Under the pieces are notes generated by a model that saw only the letters and a list, made by a program, of their open reading frames with translations, was not told the DNA's origin and did no database searches. A program made the translations under genes and the position numbers. From assembly GCA_951828235.1 (NCBI GenBank), contig OX639965.1, positions 2,646,129-2,710,128 on the forward strand: 64,000 nucleotides of DNA, in the 5' to 3' direction. The first letter of the stretch is position 1. Each line of letters starts with the position of its first letter. The stretch is from an uncultured Gammaproteobacteria bacterium (lineage in GTDB: Bacteria > Pseudomonadota > Gammaproteobacteria > Steroidobacterales > Foliamicaceae). Positions 8,740 to 17,995 of this stretch are shown piece by piece.

Positions 8740-9767
8740 TAGGACAGGTATTTCCGAAACGTCTCACGGACCCTCCGCCACATCATCTCCGACAAGACGT
8801 GGCCGGCGCCGGGTTCGATGAAATAAGTGAAGCGGCCGGCGACATTGGCACGCTCGTAGGTTGCGGCAATGCGCTTTACACCGCGCCGCACCTCCTGGAT
8901 CGGCGAACTGGCGTCGTTCTCGCCAAAGTTCAGATGCAGTGCCCTGGGGGTAATCAGCCCGGCGATATCGGGCGTATCCCCGTGTCGGTGAAAGCCGGGG
9001 ATAAAGTTGGGGAAGCACTGGAGCAACTTGTTGCGATGAAGCCCCCGGTAGGTCGGCAGGCAACAGTTCCCGACCAGACACTTCAAACGAGGCTCCCAGG
9101 GACCCACCAGCCAGGTGTGGGTCGACCCCATCGAATGGCCGTAACATCCCAAGCGCAGTGGATCGACTTCCGGACGGGAACTCAGGTAGTCAACGGCCCG
9201 CCGCATATCCAGAATGTTCTTCCAGGCCATGCAGCGCCCCTGGACGACCTGACGCAAGAACTCGAACCGTTCATAGTCGGCGCCTTTCAACCTGCCGTCG
9301 GGATCCTGTCGCTCTTCGAAGCAAAGAGCGTCCGGGCAGAGCACAACGTATCCCAACCGGGCCAAGGCTACTCCGCTGTGATGTATCGGATCACCGGCCA
9401 GACCTGCAGGCTCGGTTTTGCCTAAATGCCACTTTCCGGCATGCTGATGCCAGACCGCCACACCGGGCGCCGGCGATGCAGGCGTGGCTCCGTCCGGGAT
9501 CAACAGGATGGCCGGCACCCGATCACCTGGTTCAACCGCATAATCGACCCAAAGTAAGCTATAACCGTCCCGCTGCTCTTCTCGCCTTACCTTGGGTTCC
9601 AGCTCACAGGGCTCGGGCCAGTCTCCGCCCAGGCACTGGAGAAGATGGGCCCTCAGCGCCGCCGCGGCAGGGAGCTCCGCGGTGGATTCCACTCCAGCCG
9701 CTATTCGGCCAGAGGGCACCGCAGAAGCTCCATCAGGAGGGGTACCGATGCCGCGAAGATCACGCAC
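8739..9767 (-). CDS. Alpha/beta hydrolase of the dienelactone hydrolase / acetyl-xylan-esterase type
   Basis: A 342-residue alpha/beta hydrolase with the nucleophile elbow GHSMG (Ser212), a likely acid at Asp285 (GENDASSP) and a catalytic His near 321 (GAGHVLS). The preceding strand block PAILLIPDG and the H-rich loop WHQHAGKW are common in large secreted or cytoplasmic esterases of this group; no signal peptide is evident. The substrate cannot be inferred. The stop TAG is formed by the TA target site and the terminal base of the IS630 remnant, so the original C-terminus may have been slightly different. It has no operon partners. Confidence 0.8.
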   Translation of the reverse strand: MRDLRGIGTPPDGASAVPSGRIAAGVESTAELPAAAALRAHLLQCLGGDWPEPCELEPKVRREEQRDGYSLLWVDYAVEPGDRVPAILLIPDGATPASPAPGVAVWHQHAGKWHLGKTEPAGLAGDPIHHSGVALARLGYVVLCPDALCFEERQDPDGRLKGADYERFEFLRQVVQGRCMAWKNILDMRRAVDYLSSRPEVDPLRLGCYGHSMGSTHTWLVGPWEPRLKCLVGNCCLPTYRGLHRNKLLQCFPNFIPGFHRHGDTPDIAGLITPRALHLNFGENDASSPIQEVRRGVKRIAATYERANVAGRFTYFIEPGAGHVLSEMMWRRVRETFRKYLS

Positions 9768-10336
9768 ACGTGTTTGTGGGTGCGTCGAAACAAATCCGCA
9801 ACCTCCGCTGACGTGTTTACGCGAATGGTTCTATGTATGTTCCTACCTGCCTTCTCCACGGATTGTGACACGAAATCAGTTTGGCGGATCGAGACCTGCT
9901 GCGCGCCTCCCACGTTGTGATGTGTCGGTGCCTGTCTTCCTTCCCTACGGTCATACATGGTCTGCTACGCACAGGGCGGTAGGGCGAGCAACTCTGACAT
10001 CACGATTCATGCCGTCTCGCGGCCGATCCATCGCCGACAGCGCATTGGCCGACAGGCCGAGTTCATTGAGCGCGTAGCGCAGCATTCCGCCGGGCTGGAT
10101 GAATTTAAGCATTTGGGGTTTCCAATACGTCTCAAATTCTAATACCGAGGCAGTCTGCCGACTGCCGCATGATGGCAGGGCGGTGTTCGAACAGGTCTCT
10201 TCCCCGACGTGCGCCGAATGTTCGCGGGATCACGCTTCGCTCGCGATCCTGAATCGGAAGCAACTACTCGACGGCAACCGCGGCGAGGAACTCGACACTC
10301 CGGTTGCCGTAGAGGCCCGGCTGGTTGATTGTAGTG
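9768..10336. other. 570-base intergenic relic region with a possible HigA-like N-terminus
   Basis: No intact gene is recognised between the hydrolase and tRNA-Asn. On the minus strand from 10112 an ATG opens a short frame whose first 25 residues (MLKFIQPGGMLRYALNELG, then LSANALS) resemble the start of HigA/VapI-type helix-turn-helix antitoxins, which usually read HPGE.LRE...GLS.NALA. The frame then loses similarity and stops at about 9951. I read this tentatively as a decayed antitoxin. The remaining bases show no feature I can support. Confidence 0.3.
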
Positions 10337-10412
10337 TGGCTCCCCGGGCCGGACTCGAACCAGCGACAAATTGGTTAACAGCCAACCGCTCTACCAACTG
10401 AGCTACCGGGGA
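10337..10412 (-). tRNA. tRNA-Asn (GUU)
   Basis: The minus strand folds as a full cloverleaf: acceptor TCCCCGG / CCGGGGA, D-arm GCTC...GAGC, anticodon arm GTTGG-CTGTTAA-CCAAT with anticodon GTT, and T-arm GCTGG-TTCGAGT-CCGGC. The 3' CCA is encoded. It lies 32 bases downstream of the aspC stop on the same strand, at the right border of the first accessory pocket; tRNA genes are frequent integration sites, but no attachment repeat was seen. Confidence 0.97.
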
Positions 10413-10444
10413 AGCGCGCGGCAATTTTAGCCGTAACGGAAGTT

Positions 10445-11629
10445 TCAGGCGAGAAATTTCCGCAGACGGCGGACGGCTTCCTCAAGATCGTCAATGCCGC
10501 AGGCGAACGAGAAGCGCAGGTGTCCTTCGGCGCCGAAGGCCGCTCCGGGTACCAGCGCCACCTCGGCTTCGGAAAGGATCAACTCCGCCATCTCGGTGTC
10601 GTTGTCCAGCCCCTTGGCCCGGATCGCCTCCCGGGCGTCGGCAAACACGTAGAAGGCGCCCTGGGCCGGAGCGCAGCGCATGCCCGGCAGGGCGTTGACG
10701 GCCCCATACATGTATTCGTACCGCTCATGAAAGGCATCGCGCATGGTGGCGAGGATGGATTGATCTCCTTCGAGCGCGGCTGCCGCGGCGGCCTGCGAAA
10801 TGCTGCAGGGGTTGGAGGTGCTCTGGCTGCAAAGCTTGCGCATGGCGTTGACCAGTTCGACGTGGGCGCCGGCGTAGCCGATCCGCCATCCGGTCATGGC
10901 ATAGGCCTTGGACACGCCGTTTACGGTGATGATCCGGTCGCGCATGTCCGTCCATACCTGGGCGGGCGTCAACCAGGGGTCGTCGCCCCAGTAGATATGC
11001 TCGTAGATGTCGTCGGAAACCGCCAGGATGCGCTCATGGGGGCTGAGAACTTCGCCCAGCGCCTCAAGTTCGGACCGGCTGAAGCTCACGCCGGTCGGGT
11101 TGTTCGGCGTATTGAAAAAGATCAGCCGGGTCCTTTCAGTGATCGCTGCCTCCACTTGATCGGGCGTGACCTTGTAGCCTGCCTCCAGTCCGGCCGAAAC
11201 CACCACCGGCGTTCCGTCGCACAGCTTGACGATGTCGGGATAGGACACCCAATAGGGCGCCAGCACGATGGCTTCGTCGCCGGGGTTCAGCACCGCCGCG
11301 CAGATGTTGTACAGGACCTGCTTGGCGCCGGCGCCCACGGTTATCCGGGCCGGTTCGTAGTCAAGGCCGTTCTCGCGCGCGAATTTCCTGGAAATGGCCT
11401 GCTTCAGCGCCGGGGTACCGTCAGCCGCCGTGTAGCGCGTGTCGCCGGATTCCATCGCTTCCACGGCTGCGGCGCGAACGTGCTCCGGGGTATTGAAATC
11501 GGGTTCCCCCGCACTCAGGCTGAGCACATCACGCCCCGCCGCCCGCATTTCGCGGGCCAGCGAGGATACGGCAATGGTGGCTGATGGCTTGACTCGCTGA
11601 ACCCGTTCGGAAAGCTGGATGGTGGTCAT
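10445..11629 (-). CDS. aspC: Class I aspartate/aromatic aminotransferase (type Ib)
   Basis: A PLP enzyme that transfers the amino group between aspartate (or other amino acids) and 2-oxoglutarate in the cytoplasm. The 394-residue product shows the fold type I landmarks: LSLSAGEPDFNTP, NTPNNPTGV (PLP-binding Asn), SDDIYEHI and NGVSKAYAMTGWRIGYAG with PLP lysine Lys241. The type Ib (thermophile/Bacillus-like) group fits better than E. coli AspC. The ATG at 11629 is preferred; an in-frame GTG 12 bases upstream is possible and neither has a clear SD. It is divergent from uvrB with a 74-base shared upstream region. Substrate range cannot be fixed from sequence. Confidence 0.88.
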   Translation of the reverse strand: MTTIQLSERVQRVKPSATIAVSSLAREMRAAGRDVLSLSAGEPDFNTPEHVRAAAVEAMESGDTRYTAADGTPALKQAISRKFARENGLDYEPARITVGAGAKQVLYNICAAVLNPGDEAIVLAPYWVSYPDIVKLCDGTPVVVSAGLEAGYKVTPDQVEAAITERTRLIFFNTPNNPTGVSFSRSELEALGEVLSPHERILAVSDDIYEHIYWGDDPWLTPAQVWTDMRDRIITVNGVSKAYAMTGWRIGYAGAHVELVNAMRKLCSQSTSNPCSISQAAAAAALEGDQSILATMRDAFHERYEYMYGAVNALPGMRCAPAQGAFYVFADAREAIRAKGLDNDTEMAELILSEAEVALVPGAAFGAEGHLRFSFACGIDDLEEAVRRLRKFLA

Positions 11630-11703
11630 GATGAGGCTCACTTGCGTGTGTGTTCAGCCCCTATTTTATCGGCCGGGGCTGCGCGAAATGCTACAGTGCC
11701 GCA

Positions 11704-13740
11704 ATGAAGAGCGACCGCTTCGAACTGCAGGCCGATTTCGAGTTGGCCGGCGACCAACCCGAGGCCGTGGAGGCCCTGTGCGACGGGCTGGATGCCGGCC
11801 TGGCTCGTCAGACCCTGCTCGGCGTAACCGGCTCCGGCAAGACCTATACGCTGGCCAGCGTCCTGGCGCGACAGCAGCGGCCGGCACTGGTGCTGGCGCC
11901 CAACAAGACTCTGGCTGCGCAGCTCTACGGCGAGTTCCGGGACTTCTTCCCGGGCAACCGGGTCGAGTACTTCGTGTCGTACTACGACTACTACCAGCCG
12001 GAAGCCTACGTTCCTTCCACGGACACCTATATCGAGAAGGACGCCTCAATCAACCAGCACATCGAGCAGATGCGGCTGTCGGCGACCAAGGCGCTGATGG
12101 AACGCAAGGACACCATCGTCGTCGCCACTGTTTCCGCCATATATGGCCTGGGCGATCCGGATACGTATTTCCAGATGATCCTCCACCTGGTGCGCGGGGA
12201 TCGCGTCAATCAGCGCGACCTGCTCAGGCGCCTGGCCGACCTCCAGTACACCCGCAACGAGGCGGAACTGCGGCAGGGAACCTTCCGGGTGCGCGGCGAC
12301 GTTCTCGACATATTTCCGGCGGAATCCGAGCGTGAAGCGGTCCGGGTGCAGCTCTTTGACGACGAAGTCGAGGACATCCGCTTTTTCGACCCGCTGACGG
12401 GCGAAATGGGTCGGCGCGTGCCGCGTGTCACGATTTATCCCAAGACGCACTACGTCACGCCGCGCGAGACGCTGGAAGGGGCGGTGGACAAGATCAGGAG
12501 GGAGCTCAGGGAGCACCTCTCGATCCTGCGCTCGGAGCAGCAGCTGGTTGAGGCGCAACGGCTGGAGCAGCGGACGCTGTTCGACATTGAGATGATGCTC
12601 GAGGTGGGTTACTGCACAGGGATCGAGAACTACAGCCGTTACCTGTCCGGACGGGAACCGGGCGAACCGCCGCCCTGCCTGTTCGACTACGTGCCGGCCA
12701 ATGCGCTGTTGTTCGTGGACGAGAGCCACGTGACCCTGCCGCAACTGGGCGGCATGTTCCGTGGCGACCGGTCCCGCAAGGAAACACTGGTGCAATACGG
12801 CTTCCGCCTGCCGTCGGCACTGGATAACCGTCCCCTGCGGTTCAGGGAATTCGAACGGATTTCACCGCAAACCATCTATGTATCGGCCACCCCGGGGCCG
12901 TTCGAGCACGAGCACTCGGACGCGCTGGTGGAGCAGGTCGTGCGTCCCACCGGGCTGATCGATCCGCGCGTGGAGGTGCGTCCCGCCTCCCGCCAGGTTG
13001 ACGATGTGCTGTCGGAGATCGGCCTGCGCGTGGAGAGCAAGGAACGGGTCCTGATCACGACGCTGACCAAGCGCATGGCCGAAGACCTGACCGAGTTCCT
13101 CGAGGAGCACGGCGTCAGGGTTCGCTACCTGCACTCGGACATCGACACGGTGGAACGGGTCGAGATCATTCGCGATCTGCGCCTGGGCGTATTCGACGTG
13201 CTGGTAGGCATCAACCTCCTGCGCGAAGGTCTGGACATGCCCGAGGTGTCGCTGGTAGCGATCTTCGATGCCGACAAGGAAGGGTTTCTGCGTTCCGAAC
13301 GCTCGCTGATCCAGACTATCGGACGGGCCGCGCGCAATCTCAACGGCATGGCCATCCTGTACGCGGACAAGCGCACCGGTGCGATCCGCGCGGCGCTGGA
13401 GGAAACCAACCGCCGGCGCGGCAAGCAGCTTGAATTCAACCGGGAGCGCGGCATTGAACCGCGCGGCATTCAGAAGGACGTGCCGGACATCATGGAGGGT
13501 GCGGTGGTCAGAGGGCGGAGCCGCCGCAGGCCGGCGCGCAGGGTGGCGGAGCGGGTGTCCGAATACCGCGCGCTGAACCCCGAGCAGGTGATGAAGAAGA
13601 TCAAGCAGCTCGAAAAGCGCATGTACCGGCACGCCCAGGACCTGGAATTCGAGGAGGCCGCCGCCCTGCGGGACGAAATCCTGCTGTTGCGGCGCGACGG
13701 CCTGGGCCTGCCGGACTCGGACCAGGCGCTGGCGTCCTGA
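11704..13740 (+). CDS. uvrB: Excinuclease ABC subunit B
   Basis: UvrB is the damage-verifying helicase-like core of nucleotide excision repair, loaded by UvrA and recruiting UvrC. The 678-residue product has Walker A GVTGSGKT near the N-terminus, the beta-hairpin region [20 protein letters not shown], the DESH-type motif II ([11 protein letters not shown]), motif VI (QTIGRAARN) and the C-terminal UVR coiled coil ([19 protein letters not shown]). The ATG at 11704 gives the usual start. I looked for a LexA box in the 74 bases before it and saw no convincing CTG-N10-CAG, so SOS control is not evident here. Confidence 0.97.
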   Translation: MKSDRFELQADFELAGDQPEAVEALCDGLDAGLARQTLLGVTGSGKTYTLASVLARQQRPALVLAPNKTLAAQLYGEFRDFFPGNRVEYFVSYYDYYQPEAYVPSTDTYIEKDASINQHIEQMRLSATKALMERKDTIVVATVSAIYGLGDPDTYFQMILHLVRGDRVNQRDLLRRLADLQYTRNEAELRQGTFRVRGDVLDIFPAESEREAVRVQLFDDEVEDIRFFDPLTGEMGRRVPRVTIYPKTHYVTPRETLEGAVDKIRRELREHLSILRSEQQLVEAQRLEQRTLFDIEMMLEVGYCTGIENYSRYLSGREPGEPPPCLFDYVPANALLFVDESHVTLPQLGGMFRGDRSRKETLVQYGFRLPSALDNRPLRFREFERISPQTIYVSATPGPFEHEHSDALVEQVVRPTGLIDPRVEVRPASRQVDDVLSEIGLRVESKERVLITTLTKRMAEDLTEFLEEHGVRVRYLHSDIDTVERVEIIRDLRLGVFDVLVGINLLREGLDMPEVSLVAIFDADKEGFLRSERSLIQTIGRAARNLNGMAILYADKRTGAIRAALEETNRRRGKQLEFNRERGIEPRGIQKDVPDIMEGAVVRGRSRRRPARRVAERVSEYRALNPEQVMKKIKQLEKRMYRHAQDLEFEEAAALRDEILLLRRDGLGLPDSDQALAS

Positions 13741-13791
13741 TCCCCAGCGCCACCTATAATTGGGTGCAAGCTCCAACGGCAAAGGTCAGGT

Positions 13792-14520
13792 ATGAAATCC
13801 TTGCGGCTGATTGCACCTGCGCTATTTCTTCTGGCTCCGCTTGCACTTCATTCCGACGATGGCGCAGCTACGGAAGCCGATATAGCCAGGCTGAAGGAAA
13901 AATACGCAAATGCGGACGACGTGCGGGTTACCCCGATCGAGGGCCTGTATGAATTACGTTTCGGATATCGGCTGGCCTACGTTGATGCCGAAGGCCGTTT
14001 CGGTTTCCTCGGATCCGGGGACCTGGAGGACGTGTCAACCGGAGAGAACCTGTCCGAGCAGCGGCGCGCCGGCGTACGCCGCGATCTCATGGCAAGTCTG
14101 GACGAGTGGGACACACTCGATTTCCTGCCGGACGAAACCGCCCATCAACTGCTGGTATTCACCGACGTGGATTGCGGATATTGCCGCCGCCTGCATCAGC
14201 AGATGGCGGAATATCATCGCCTGGGCATCGGCGTGCGCTACCTGGCCTTCCCGCGCTCGGGTCCGGACACGGATTCCTGGACGACCATGCAATCCATCTG
14301 GTGCGCGGACGACCGCCCGGAGGCGCTGACCCGGGCGAAAGCCGGCGGTTTCGTTACGCAGCGCCAATGCGACTCGATGTCGGTGCAACGCCACTTTGAG
14401 CTGGGCCGGCAGATTGGACTCACGGGCACGCCAGCGCTGGTCACCCCGGACGGACAGCTTATTCCCGGCTATGTCCCGCCGGCGCGCCTCGCGGCGATCC
14501 TGAGCGAAACCAGCGACTGA
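13792..14520 (+). CDS. dsbC: Thiol:disulfide isomerase, DsbC/DsbG family
   Basis: DsbC-type proteins isomerise wrong disulfides in the periplasm and are kept reduced by DsbD. The 242-residue product has a signal peptide (about 1-20), an N-terminal dimerisation region (about 25-75), the active site CGYC at 128-131, a second cysteine pair at 171 and 193 (as in DsbC), and the cis-proline loop TGTPAL. CGYC is the DsbC signature. A TATAAT hexamer at 13755-13760 and the site AAAGGTCAGG before the ATG suggest its own promoter and RBS, without an obvious -35. Confidence 0.92.
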   Translation: MKSLRLIAPALFLLAPLALHSDDGAATEADIARLKEKYANADDVRVTPIEGLYELRFGYRLAYVDAEGRFGFLGSGDLEDVSTGENLSEQRRAGVRRDLMASLDEWDTLDFLPDETAHQLLVFTDVDCGYCRRLHQQMAEYHRLGIGVRYLAFPRSGPDTDSWTTMQSIWCADDRPEALTRAKAGGFVTQRQCDSMSVQRHFELGRQIGLTGTPALVTPDGQLIPGYVPPARLAAILSETSD

Positions 14521-14524
14521 GGCA

Positions 14525-14564
14525 GGGGCGAAACGCCCCGGCGGCGCGAAAGGCGCGCCTTTCT
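14525..14564. terminator. Possible bidirectional hairpin terminator between dsbC and the PKD lipoprotein gene
   Basis: Two adjacent hairpins lie between the convergent genes: GGGGCG-AAA-CGCCCC at 14525-14539, and a second built on the self-complementary AAAGGCGCGCCTTT (14549-14562) followed by CT. The A and T runs on either side of the second stem could serve both strands, but the T-run is short. Confidence 0.4.
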
Positions 14565-14571
14565 GAGACCG

Positions 14572-16218
14572 TCAAGGGGAAAGTTTGGAGGCCGATGTCT
14601 CCGGCGCTTGCCTCACCAGTAACGCCTGGCGTAGCGAATCACCCCTCTCGTCGGAGGCAATCAGGTAATGCGCCTGCGAGTTCGCGCTGGCGAAGACGAA
14701 ACTCGCCAACCAGCGCCGCTCACCGACCGTATCCGCCAGCGGCAGATCGAAATGTTCGACCGGCTGGCCGAATTCGATATCGTACGTCTGAACGTAATCG
14801 GCGCCTCGCCCGTCGCTATTCTCCACCACGTACCAGACACCGCCGTCGTCGCTCGACGCCGCGTGGCGAATTTGATCGCTCAACCCGTCGAGCCGCATGA
14901 CGATATGCATGTCCGTGGCGCGATCATCGGTTGCGCGCACGACCACGCCGCAGGGCGAGAGAATGATCTTGCCGTCCGGGCCGAACCAGACATTGCCGCA
15001 GAACGGGTAATCTCCATGATAGGGCGAATCGTAATCAACATGGATTGCGCCGCCGGCGATCGAATAGCGTTCGAGGTCGCTCGGGGAAAGGTCGGTGTCG
15101 GCGCCGTAGATTTTGCCGCCGGACGGATGCAGCCTTGCCCGCATCCGATGGCGCACGGAGCCTTGTCCGCTTCGGCTGATGGCGCCGGACGCCAGATCCA
15201 CGCTGTATATCGAGACCCACTGGCCGGTGTCGGGGAAGACGTGCGCGTATCCGTGTCCGTCGATAACGATGTCGCCCAGGCTGGCCGGCACGCTGTGCGT
15301 GGCCAGCAGGCGCATTTCGTTCAGGTCCACATGGGATACCCACCAATCGTGTCCCACAGCGGCATATGCTCCGTCCGGCGAAATCGACACCGCCTTGGCC
15401 CGCGTCGGCAGCTCGACCGCGGCCTGATCGCCGTCCGGACGGATCGTGAAGAGCTTTTCTGCGGCCAGGGCGACAATCCGTACACCGACTGGATCGAACT
15501 CCGCGTCGATGATCGGTTCGCTCAAGTCAATGACGGCGTAGGCCGTGACATCAAAGGATTCGAGCGTCAGGAACGTGGACTCGTACCCATCGTCGACTTC
15601 CAGTTCGAATGTGTACTTGCCTTGCCTGTCAAAGCGAATCGTCTGCACCGGACCCTGGTATATGGTCTGTATGTCGGAATCCGGCGGCAGCTCGACGACC
15701 CGCCAGGTGAAACTCAGTTCGTGGCCATCCGGGTCGCTGGATCCCTGCGCATCGAGAGAGATGTCGGCGCCGATCACGGCAATTCGGTCCACGCCGGCGA
15801 CATCCACGGAGGGTGGTTCGTTGGTGAGGGTGACCGTAACGGTATCCGTGCTTGAGAGCCCCGCCGGGTCGCTCACCTGAAGTTCGAACACGTATTCACC
15901 GGGTTCCGTAGCGACGAAGGCCGGTTGCGCGCTTGCAGGATCATCGAGTTCGGTCTCGGCCGAGACGGGCTGCGCGCTTGTCTCCCACCGGAACGTCAGT
16001 CTGTCGCCGTCCGGATCGTTGCTGCCGGTGGCGTCCAGAGTAACCGGGGAAGACTGGATGCTTTGCGTGATGTCATTGCCGGCGTCGGCGACCGGCGCGC
16101 GGTTGCTAGGCGCGGATGAGGAAGAGCCGCCGCAACCGGACAGCAGCAGCAAACCGGCCACTACGGAGATCCATGTGATCGGGACGAAAACAGCCGGACT
16201 GCCTGGGTGAAGGGGCAT
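14572..16218 (-). CDS. Lipoprotein with two PKD-like domains and a beta-propeller-like C-terminal half
   Basis: The product begins with a lipoprotein signal whose lipobox is LLSGC, followed by a serine-rich linker. Two PKD/REJ-type beta-sandwiches follow, each with the signature of a GSxDPDG turn: SNDPDGDRLTFRWE and SSDPDGHELSFTWR, at roughly residues 40-125 and 130-220. The remaining about 330 residues contain repeated strand units such as SISPDGAYAAVGHD, HPSGGKIYGAD and WFGPDGKIIL, like WD40/YVTN propellers. Such proteins are usually surface adhesion or polymer-binding factors; the role here is unknown. I chose the ATG at 16218 (548 residues); longer in-frame starts at 16269 or within fdxA would place extra residues before the signal peptide. 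Confidence 0.75.
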   Translation of the reverse strand: MPLHPGSPAVFVPITWISVVAGLLLLSGCGGSSSSAPSNRAPVADAGNDITQSIQSSPVTLDATGSNDPDGDRLTFRWETSAQPVSAETELDDPASAQPAFVATEPGEYVFELQVSDPAGLSSTDTVTVTLTNEPPSVDVAGVDRIAVIGADISLDAQGSSDPDGHELSFTWRVVELPPDSDIQTIYQGPVQTIRFDRQGKYTFELEVDDGYESTFLTLESFDVTAYAVIDLSEPIIDAEFDPVGVRIVALAAEKLFTIRPDGDQAAVELPTRAKAVSISPDGAYAAVGHDWWVSHVDLNEMRLLATHSVPASLGDIVIDGHGYAHVFPDTGQWVSIYSVDLASGAISRSGQGSVRHRMRARLHPSGGKIYGADTDLSPSDLERYSIAGGAIHVDYDSPYHGDYPFCGNVWFGPDGKIILSPCGVVVRATDDRATDMHIVMRLDGLSDQIRHAASSDDGGVWYVVENSDGRGADYVQTYDIEFGQPVEHFDLPLADTVGERRWLASFVFASANSQAHYLIASDERGDSLRQALLVRQAPETSASKLSP

Positions 16219-16271
16219 GGCGCGTGGAGCCTGCACGATGCCCGATGACCTGGTCGAAGGAATCGGACGCA

Positions 16272-16595
16272 TCAGCGTTCGAGGTACTGGAGCTTTTCTT
16301 CGACTTCGCGCCAGTCGTCGGCGTCGGGGGGCGGCTCGCCGGCCTCGGTGATTACCGGCCAATCCTGCGACAACTCGGCGTTCAGTTCCAGGAATTGTTC
16401 CTGGCCGTGGGGAATCTCGTCTTCGGAAACGATCGCATCAACCGGGCATTCGGGCTCGCACAGCGTGCAATCGATACATTCCTCGGGATCGATCACGAGC
16501 ATGTTGGGGCCCTCGTGGAAGCAATCCACGGGGCAGACTTCCACGCAGTCCATCAATTTGCACTTGATGCAGCTTTCCAGTACCAGAAAGGTCAT
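16272..16595 (-). CDS. fdxA: Seven-iron ferredoxin
   Basis: A 107-residue [3Fe-4S][4Fe-4S] ferredoxin that carries electrons in the cytoplasm. The N-terminal half holds the two cluster motifs: [17 protein letters not shown] and [12 protein letters not shown]. The C-terminal extension with [14 protein letters not shown] is typical of proteobacterial FdxA (Azotobacter FdI-like). It is transcribed in the same direction as the PKD lipoprotein gene that follows, but the roles are probably unrelated. Confidence 0.95.
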   Translation of the reverse strand: MTFLVLESCIKCKLMDCVEVCPVDCFHEGPNMLVIDPEECIDCTLCEPECPVDAIVSEDEIPHGQEQFLELNAELSQDWPVITEAGEPPPDADDWREVEEKLQYLER

Positions 16596-16640
16596 TGCCG
16601 TTGTATTCGAGAAGTTTCCAGGGCCAACTGCGAATGATAA

Positions 16641-17189
16641 TCAATCCGGCGCGTCGGGACGAACCGCATCCAGCGTCAATCCCGCATCGGGGCCGGCCAG
16701 GTAGCGGCGCAGGGCGATTATGCCGCTTCGAAAGGCGATGCCGTCAAACGGAATCGCACCGGGCTCGAACAGGCGGGTTTCCAGCGATTCGATGCCGGGC
16801 TCGAATTTGCCGTTGACGACTTCGGCGCGAAAGAAGAAGTGCACCTGTCCCGCCCGCGGCACGTCCACTATGGAAAAGAGTTCGCCCAGGCGGACCTCGG
16901 CGCAGGCTTCCTCGCGGGTTTCGCGCACCGCGGCCTCCTCCAGCGTTTCATTGAGTTCCATGAAGCCGGCCGGCACTGTCCAGTAGCCATGCCGCGGATC
17001 GATGGCGCGGCGGCACAGCAGAATGCGCCCTTCGTATTCCGGCACGCAGCCCACGACCGGGATGGGGTTGCGGTAGTGAATGAACTGGCAGACGGGGCAA
17101 ACCTCGCGCTCGCGGTCCTCACCCTCCGGGACGCGGCGCGTCACCGGAGCGCCGCACTGGCCGCAGAACTTGTTGGGAGGCGCCGGCAC
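16641..17189 (-). CDS. Zinc-ribbon Nudix hydrolase
   Basis: Nudix enzymes cleave nucleoside diphosphates linked to another group. This 182-residue product has an N-terminal zinc ribbon (CGQCG at about 9-13 and CPVC near 31), then a Nudix domain with the box GFMELNETLEEAAVRETREE fitting GX5EX7REUXEE. The ribbon plus Nudix layout is shared with NudC-like and NADH/ADP-ribose hydrolases, but the NudC SQPWPFPxS motif is absent. No ATG is available upstream of the ribbon after the tRNA; the GTG at 17189 is the best start. An unconventional start further upstream is possible. It lies 54 bases downstream of tRNA-Leu. Confidence 0.8.
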   Translation of the reverse strand: MPAPPNKFCGQCGAPVTRRVPEGEDREREVCPVCQFIHYRNPIPVVGCVPEYEGRILLCRRAIDPRHGYWTVPAGFMELNETLEEAAVRETREEACAEVRLGELFSIVDVPRAGQVHFFFRAEVVNGKFEPGIESLETRLFEPGAIPFDGIAFRSGIIALRRYLAGPDAGLTLDAVRPDAPD

Positions 17190-17243
17190 GGGTAGTTCGA
17201 GTGAGCTTGGTTGGATTGCAGTGATGGCGCTGATATCTGGCGG

Positions 17244-17327
17244 TGCCGGGAGCGAGACTCGAACTCGCACGGGTTTCACCCCGCCGGATTTTGAGTCCGG
17301 TGCGTCTACCAATTCCGCCATCCCGGC
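17244..17327 (-). tRNA. tRNA-Leu (CAA)
   Basis: A class II tRNA on the minus strand: acceptor GCCGGGA / TCCCGGC, D-arm with AATTGGTAGACGC, anticodon arm CCGGA-CTCAAAA-TCCGG (anticodon CAA), a variable arm CGGGGTGAAACCCG and T-arm with GAGTTCGAGTCTC. The 3' CCA is not encoded (CCG instead). It is divergent from the sigma-factor gene, with 64 bases between them. Confidence 0.96.
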
Positions 17328-17391
17328 GCCGGAACGGAAGGATACACTAGTGCGTTGCAACCATCCGCAAGGGAATCGCATCTATCGGAAC

Positions 17392-17985
17392 ATGTCGGGC
17401 TTTGCCAACAAGACGATCGATCCGGCATTCGTGCGCGCCGCTCAGCGCGGCGATATGAAGGCGCATGAAATTATCTACCGCCAGTTCGCGGACCCGGTCT
17501 ACACGCTCGCGTTGCGCATGACCGGCTCGCCCGCGGTGGCGGACGACATACTTCAGGAGAGTTTCGTGGAAGTGCTGCGGGGCATAGCAAAATTCAGGGG
17601 AGAGGCCGCCCTGGCCACGTGGATTCGGCGCATCGCCGTTTCGCGCTGCCTGATGCACATGCGCGCCGCGTGGAACCGCCGCCGCCTGCTTTTCTCGGAA
17701 ATTGTAGGTGAGGAAGGGACCTACGAGATTGCAGCCAACGAAGAAACGCCGGAACTGGCGATGGACCTGGAGGCGGCCCTCGACGGCCTGACGCCGACGG
17801 CTCGCGCAGTGGTATGGCTGCACGACGTGGAGGGATACACGCACAAGGAAATCGCCGAAATGATGAATCGCACCAGCAGTTTTTCCAAATCGCAACTGGC
17901 GCGCGCCCACAAGCGCCTGCGGAAGCGTCTCGCTCCCGCCGCCGAAACGTCCGCTGCGCCGGTGCGTCAGGCGATGATTGCCTGA
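17392..17985 (+). CDS. ECF-type RNA polymerase sigma factor
   Basis: The 197-residue product has the two domains of an extracytoplasmic-function sigma factor: region 2 (about 22-90, with YRQFADPVYTLALRM, DDILQESFVEVLR, and TWIRRIAVSRCLMHMR) and region 4 (about 120-180, with LDGLTPTARAVVWLHDVEG, then HKEIAEMM and SKSQLARAHKRLRKRL). The ATG at 17392 was chosen since the frame upstream is tRNA and spacer. Two genes follow at 10 and 33 bases, so the three probably form an operon: a membrane protein that could be its anti-sigma factor, and a double-PDZ protein. Its target promoters are unknown. Confidence 0.9.
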   Translation: MSGFANKTIDPAFVRAAQRGDMKAHEIIYRQFADPVYTLALRMTGSPAVADDILQESFVEVLRGIAKFRGEAALATWIRRIAVSRCLMHMRAAWNRRRLLFSEIVGEEGTYEIAANEETPELAMDLEAALDGLTPTARAVVWLHDVEGYTHKEIAEMMNRTSSFSKSQLARAHKRLRKRLAPAAETSAAPVRQAMIA

Positions 17986-17995
17986 AGGAGATCCG

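Noticed and set aside
11630..11703. LexA-type SOS box before uvrB
   Set aside because: I looked for CTG-N10-CAG in the aspC-uvrB spacer and found only a partial TACAG; not enough to call.
14668..15855. 395-codon plus-strand frame opposite the PKD lipoprotein gene
   Set aside because: The minus-strand product has a lipobox and two PKD signatures; the plus-strand frame has no such features.
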